DNA of 6,693 nucleotides, from the NCBI GenBank assembly GCA_027030285.1, contig JALVFC010000547.1, positions 1 through 6,693 on the forward strand, given 5' to 3'. This stretch comes from Thiotrichaceae bacterium (GTDB lineage: Bacteria > Pseudomonadota > Gammaproteobacteria > Thiotrichales > Thiotrichaceae). The notes under the pieces were generated by a model. The model made no database searches and was not told the DNA's origin. It saw nothing but the letters and a program-made list of their open reading frames with translations. Shown one piece after another: positions 6,549 through 6,693 of this stretch. The number at the start of each line of letters is the position of its first letter. Position 1 is the stretch's first letter. Position numbers and translations under genes: made by a program.

Positions 6549-6693
6549 ATGCGAATTATAACAGTAAACACAAACGGCATTAGAGCTGCTGCCCGTAAAG
6601 GCTTTTTTGAATGGCTGCCCAAACAGCAGGCAGACGTGGTGTGTATCCAGGAAACCAAGGCACAGGAATGGCAGCTAGAAGATGAGATGTTCA
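6549..6693 (+). CDS. xthA: Exodeoxyribonuclease III family AP endonuclease, 5' end only
   Basis: Exonuclease III cuts DNA 5' to abasic sites and has 3'-5' exonuclease and 3'-phosphatase activities in base-excision repair. Only the first 48 residues are present, but they hold the family's N-terminal signature: MRIITVNTNGIRAA with N7, then ADVVCIQETKAQ at 28-39 with the catalytic glutamate E35 and K37. The related Crc proteins of pseudomonads share this fold but, as I recall, have Asp-Thr-Arg here. The intact QETK supports a nuclease. The start is fixed by the alignment to the family N-terminus, and the ribosome-binding site is weak. The gene is divergent from the receiver-like gene and has its own candidate promoter. 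The symbol is given for the family; the distinction from an exoA-type paralogue cannot be made from this fragment. Confidence 0.92.
   Translation, partial: MRIITVNTNGIRAAARKGFFEWLPKQQADVVCIQETKAQEWQLEDEMF

Noticed and set aside
6549..6693. Reading the right-edge gene as Crc (catabolite repression control)
   Set aside because: The fragment keeps the catalytic Gln-Glu-Thr-Lys at 34-37, whereas Crc as I recall has lost it; a nuclease is the better call.

Overview
The window reads as a stretch of gammaproteobacterial chromosome. NadA and DNA polymerase I both match the Escherichia coli proteins closely as I remember them, with all catalytic residues in register. The mixed, roughly 50% G+C codon use and the mostly uncharacterised neighbours point to a less-studied, perhaps environmental, gammaproteobacterium. 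I cannot name a genus. I see no mobile element, CRISPR array, tRNA or rRNA.

Layout. (1) 1-821, minus strand: nadA (quinolinate synthase, NAD biosynthesis), cut by the left edge. (2) 822-868: a 47-bp divergent intergenic region. (3) 869-3586, plus strand: complete polA with 5'-3' exonuclease, 3'-5' proofreading and polymerase domains. (4) 3573-4841 and 4831-5595, plus strand: two unrecognised membrane-protein genes. Each overlaps the gene before it by 11-14 bp, so they look translationally coupled to polA in one operon. The first is a secreted-type single-pass protein with three predicted PKD/Ig-like periplasmic domains and a short cytoplasmic tail. The second is a cytoplasmic, tail-anchored protein. 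(5) 5596-5640: a short convergent intergenic region with a 7-bp perfect hairpin. (6) 5641-6006, minus strand: a small cysteine-containing probable lipoprotein, locally AT-rich. (7) 6115-6489, minus strand: a 124-residue protein that looks like a degenerate CheY-like receiver domain. (8) 6490-6548: an intergenic region with a consensus -10 box. (9) 6549 to the right edge, plus strand: the start of an exodeoxyribonuclease III family gene.

How they fit together. polA and the exonuclease III gene both serve base-excision repair, since an AP endonuclease is followed by gap filling by Pol I. They are on the same strand but separated by four unrelated-looking small genes, so their proximity may be chance. 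The most noteworthy part is the polA-coupled membrane-protein pair. Its topology suggests a two-protein inner-membrane complex of unknown function. Nothing in the window shows it is a defence or signalling system, and I do not claim that.
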